Below, one piece after another: positions 10,257 to 11,497 of a stretch of DNA of 11,497 nucleotides (position 1 is the stretch's first letter; every line of letters starts with the position of its first letter). This DNA comes from Halobacteriales archaeon. Lineage in GTDB: Archaea; Thermoplasmatota; SW-10-69-26; JACQPN01; JAIVGT01. The notes beneath the pieces were generated by a model. It searched no databases. It was given only the letters and a program-made list of their open reading frames with translations, and was not told where the DNA came from. The translations under genes were made by a program, and so were the position numbers. The stretch lies in NCBI GenBank assembly GCA_020201485.1, contig JAIVGT010000011.1, forward strand, positions 1 to 11,497, written 5' to 3'.

Positions 10257-11497
10257 TCAGGCTTCCTGGAGCGGAGCCGCGTCCAGGCGCAGCTCCATGG
10301 CGATGGCGGGCTGCGTCATCTTGAACGCCTCCAGCGTGCGCGGGTGGAGCTCGCCGAACCAGCCGATGACGCCCTTGTCGTCCCTGCCCGGCGCGACGAG
10401 CGCGGCGCACCGGCCCGGGATGCACGGCCCGGCCTCGAACGGCTGCACCTCCGCGTCGAGCCGCAGGTCGCGCACGAGCGCCATGGCGATGCTCTTCGCC
10501 TCGCTGAACCCGGCCTTGCTGTGCGCCTTGACCCAGCCCGCGGCGCGCACGTTCGCCGGCAAGCCATCGCGCACCTGCACGACATCGCCCACCTCGAACA
10601 CCTGCTGCGGGTAGTCGCGGTGCACGTTCTTCTCGAGCGTGGCCAGGAGCGCCCCGAGGAGCGTGGCGCGCACCATCGTGTGCTCCTCCGTGATGGGGTT
10701 GCGGACGCGCACGTGCGGCAGGCCGGCCTCGAAGCCGAGGGCGTCGTAGTCCTGGCGCTCGCTCGTCAGGCTCAGCGTCATGACCTCGGTGAACCCCAGG
10801 CCGAGCAGGACCTCGCGCGCCTTCGCCGCCTGCGCCTCCACGGGCAGGGCTCGCCCGTAGGTCACGGCGCGCGGCTTCTCGTAGGGGAAGTTGGCGTACC
10901 CGTGGCCGACGGCCACGTCCTCGATGAGGTCCACCTCGTGCAGCACGTCGTTCCGGAAGGCCGGCACCTCCACCGCGAGCTTGCCCGCATGGACCTTCGC
11001 GCCGTGGCCCATGCGCTGCAGGGCCTTGGCCATCTCCGCCGGCTTCAGCGCCAGGCCGAGCAGGAGGTTCGCGCGCATCGGGCTCATCGTGCGCTTCTCC
11101 GGAGCGAGGTCCGGGCTCACGACCTTCCTCTTGCCCTCGAGGATCCGGACCGCTTGCACCTTGCCGCCCATCTCCGCCAGGTGCGCGGCCACGATGTTCA
11201 GGGCCTTGGCCACGGCGCGCTCCTCCGTGCCCGTCACGTCCACGAGCACGTCCGTCGTGGCCTCGGTGACGGTGGTGAGCGTGCCGTTGATGATGGGCGG
11301 GAAGCTGAGCACCTGGCCCTGGCTGTCGAGGAGGAGGGGGGCCTGCCCGCCGACGAGATGGGCGTAGGCCGTGCCCTTCGGATGCCGGGCCAGGATGTCG
11401 CGCGGGCTCATGTCCGCCGTGCCCTGCAGCGGCACGAAGCGGACGTCGTCGAGGCCCACGGCCTTGTACGTGTAGGGCGGGACGAGCTGGGCCTTGT
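10257..11497 (-). CDS. pheT: Phenylalanyl-tRNA synthetase beta subunit, archaeal type, N-terminus outside the window
   Basis: The frame is open at the right edge; the last 412 residues are present of about 550 usual for archaeal PheT. With PheS it forms the (alpha-beta)2 enzyme that charges tRNA-Phe in the cytoplasm, releasing AMP and PPi. The visible part starts at KAQLVPPYTYKAVGLDDVRF. It contains the end of the B3/4 region (HPKGTAYAHLV, then SFPPIINGTLTTVTEATTDV and DVTGTEERAVAKALNI), which carries editing function in this enzyme class. The B5 domain follows at about window residues 130-215 (SPMRANLLLGLALKPAEMAK, VEVPAFRNDVLHEVDLIEDV, VGHGYANFPYEKP). The C-terminal synthetase-like core then runs to the end (NPITEEHTMVRATLLGALLA, VFEVGDVVQV, GVIGWFGELHPRTLEAF). 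There is no C-terminal anticodon-binding FDX-ACB domain, unlike bacterial PheT, which supports the archaeal assignment. The gene ends with TGA at 10257, and no hairpin follows it. Confidence 0.96.
   Translation of the reverse strand, partial: KAQLVPPYTYKAVGLDDVRFVPLQGTADMSPRDILARHPKGTAYAHLVGGQAPLLLDSQGQVLSFPPIINGTLTTVTEATTDVLVDVTGTEERAVAKALNIVAAHLAEMGGKVQAVRILEGKRKVVSPDLAPEKRTMSPMRANLLLGLALKPAEMAKALQRMGHGAKVHAGKLAVEVPAFRNDVLHEVDLIEDVAVGHGYANFPYEKPRAVTYGRALPVEAQAAKAREVLLGLGFTEVMTLSLTSERQDYDALGFEAGLPHVRVRNPITEEHTMVRATLLGALLATLEKNVHRDYPQQVFEVGDVVQVRDGLPANVRAAGWVKAHSKAGFSEAKSIAMALVRDLRLDAEVQPFEAGPCIPGRCAALVAPGRDDKGVIGWFGELHPRTLEAFKMTQPAIAMELRLDAAPLQEA

Overview
The window looks like a very GC-rich (about 70% or more) chromosomal segment from an uncultured archaeon. 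The strongest evidence is the gene entering from the right edge. Its product is the beta subunit of phenylalanyl-tRNA synthetase of the archaeal/eukaryotic type, with the PPIINGTLTTVTE stretch and the B5 and pseudo-catalytic domains. One clear archaeal-style promoter (TATA element CTTAAATCTT) and a strong Shine-Dalgarno site before the pyrophosphatase agree with this. A high-GC member of the Thermoplasmatota or a similar lineage is my guess, not something the sequence proves. I see no mobile element, CRISPR array, tRNA or rRNA.

All eight genes lie on the minus strand, so transcription runs from high to low coordinates. In that order they are: pheT (right-truncated); a 116-aa helical hypothetical protein; a 222-aa helical hypothetical protein; a CPA2/Kef-type cation:proton antiporter with two C-terminal RCK_C (TrkA-C) domains; a membrane proton-pumping pyrophosphatase (hppA); a secreted beta-rich protein of unknown function; a membrane hybrid histidine kinase with two receiver domains; and a membrane-anchored PAS protein cut off at the left edge, probably the start of another sensor kinase. 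No stretch over about 300 bases lacks a gene; the longest gap is 160 bases (4477-4636).

The gene gaps hold most of the regulatory structure. Compact hairpins follow four of the genes: the histidine kinase (813-832), hppA (4608-4633), the 222-aa gene (9111-9126) and the 116-aa gene (9812-9840, filling the whole gap to the next start). The hppA TATA element overlaps the stop codon of the antiporter gene, so hppA can be transcribed on its own although it sits 54 bases downstream.

Functionally, the centre of the window is ion energetics. The pyrophosphatase carries the Lys/Thr signature of the potassium-independent class and should build a proton gradient from PPi, a by-product of reactions such as tRNA aminoacylation. 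The neighbouring antiporter can spend that gradient on cation exchange. The left third is signal sensing: a kinase with a histidine-rich membrane sensor domain and a phosphorelay-type tail, next to a second PAS sensor. The two proteins between pheT and the antiporter and the secreted protein have no function I can recognise.
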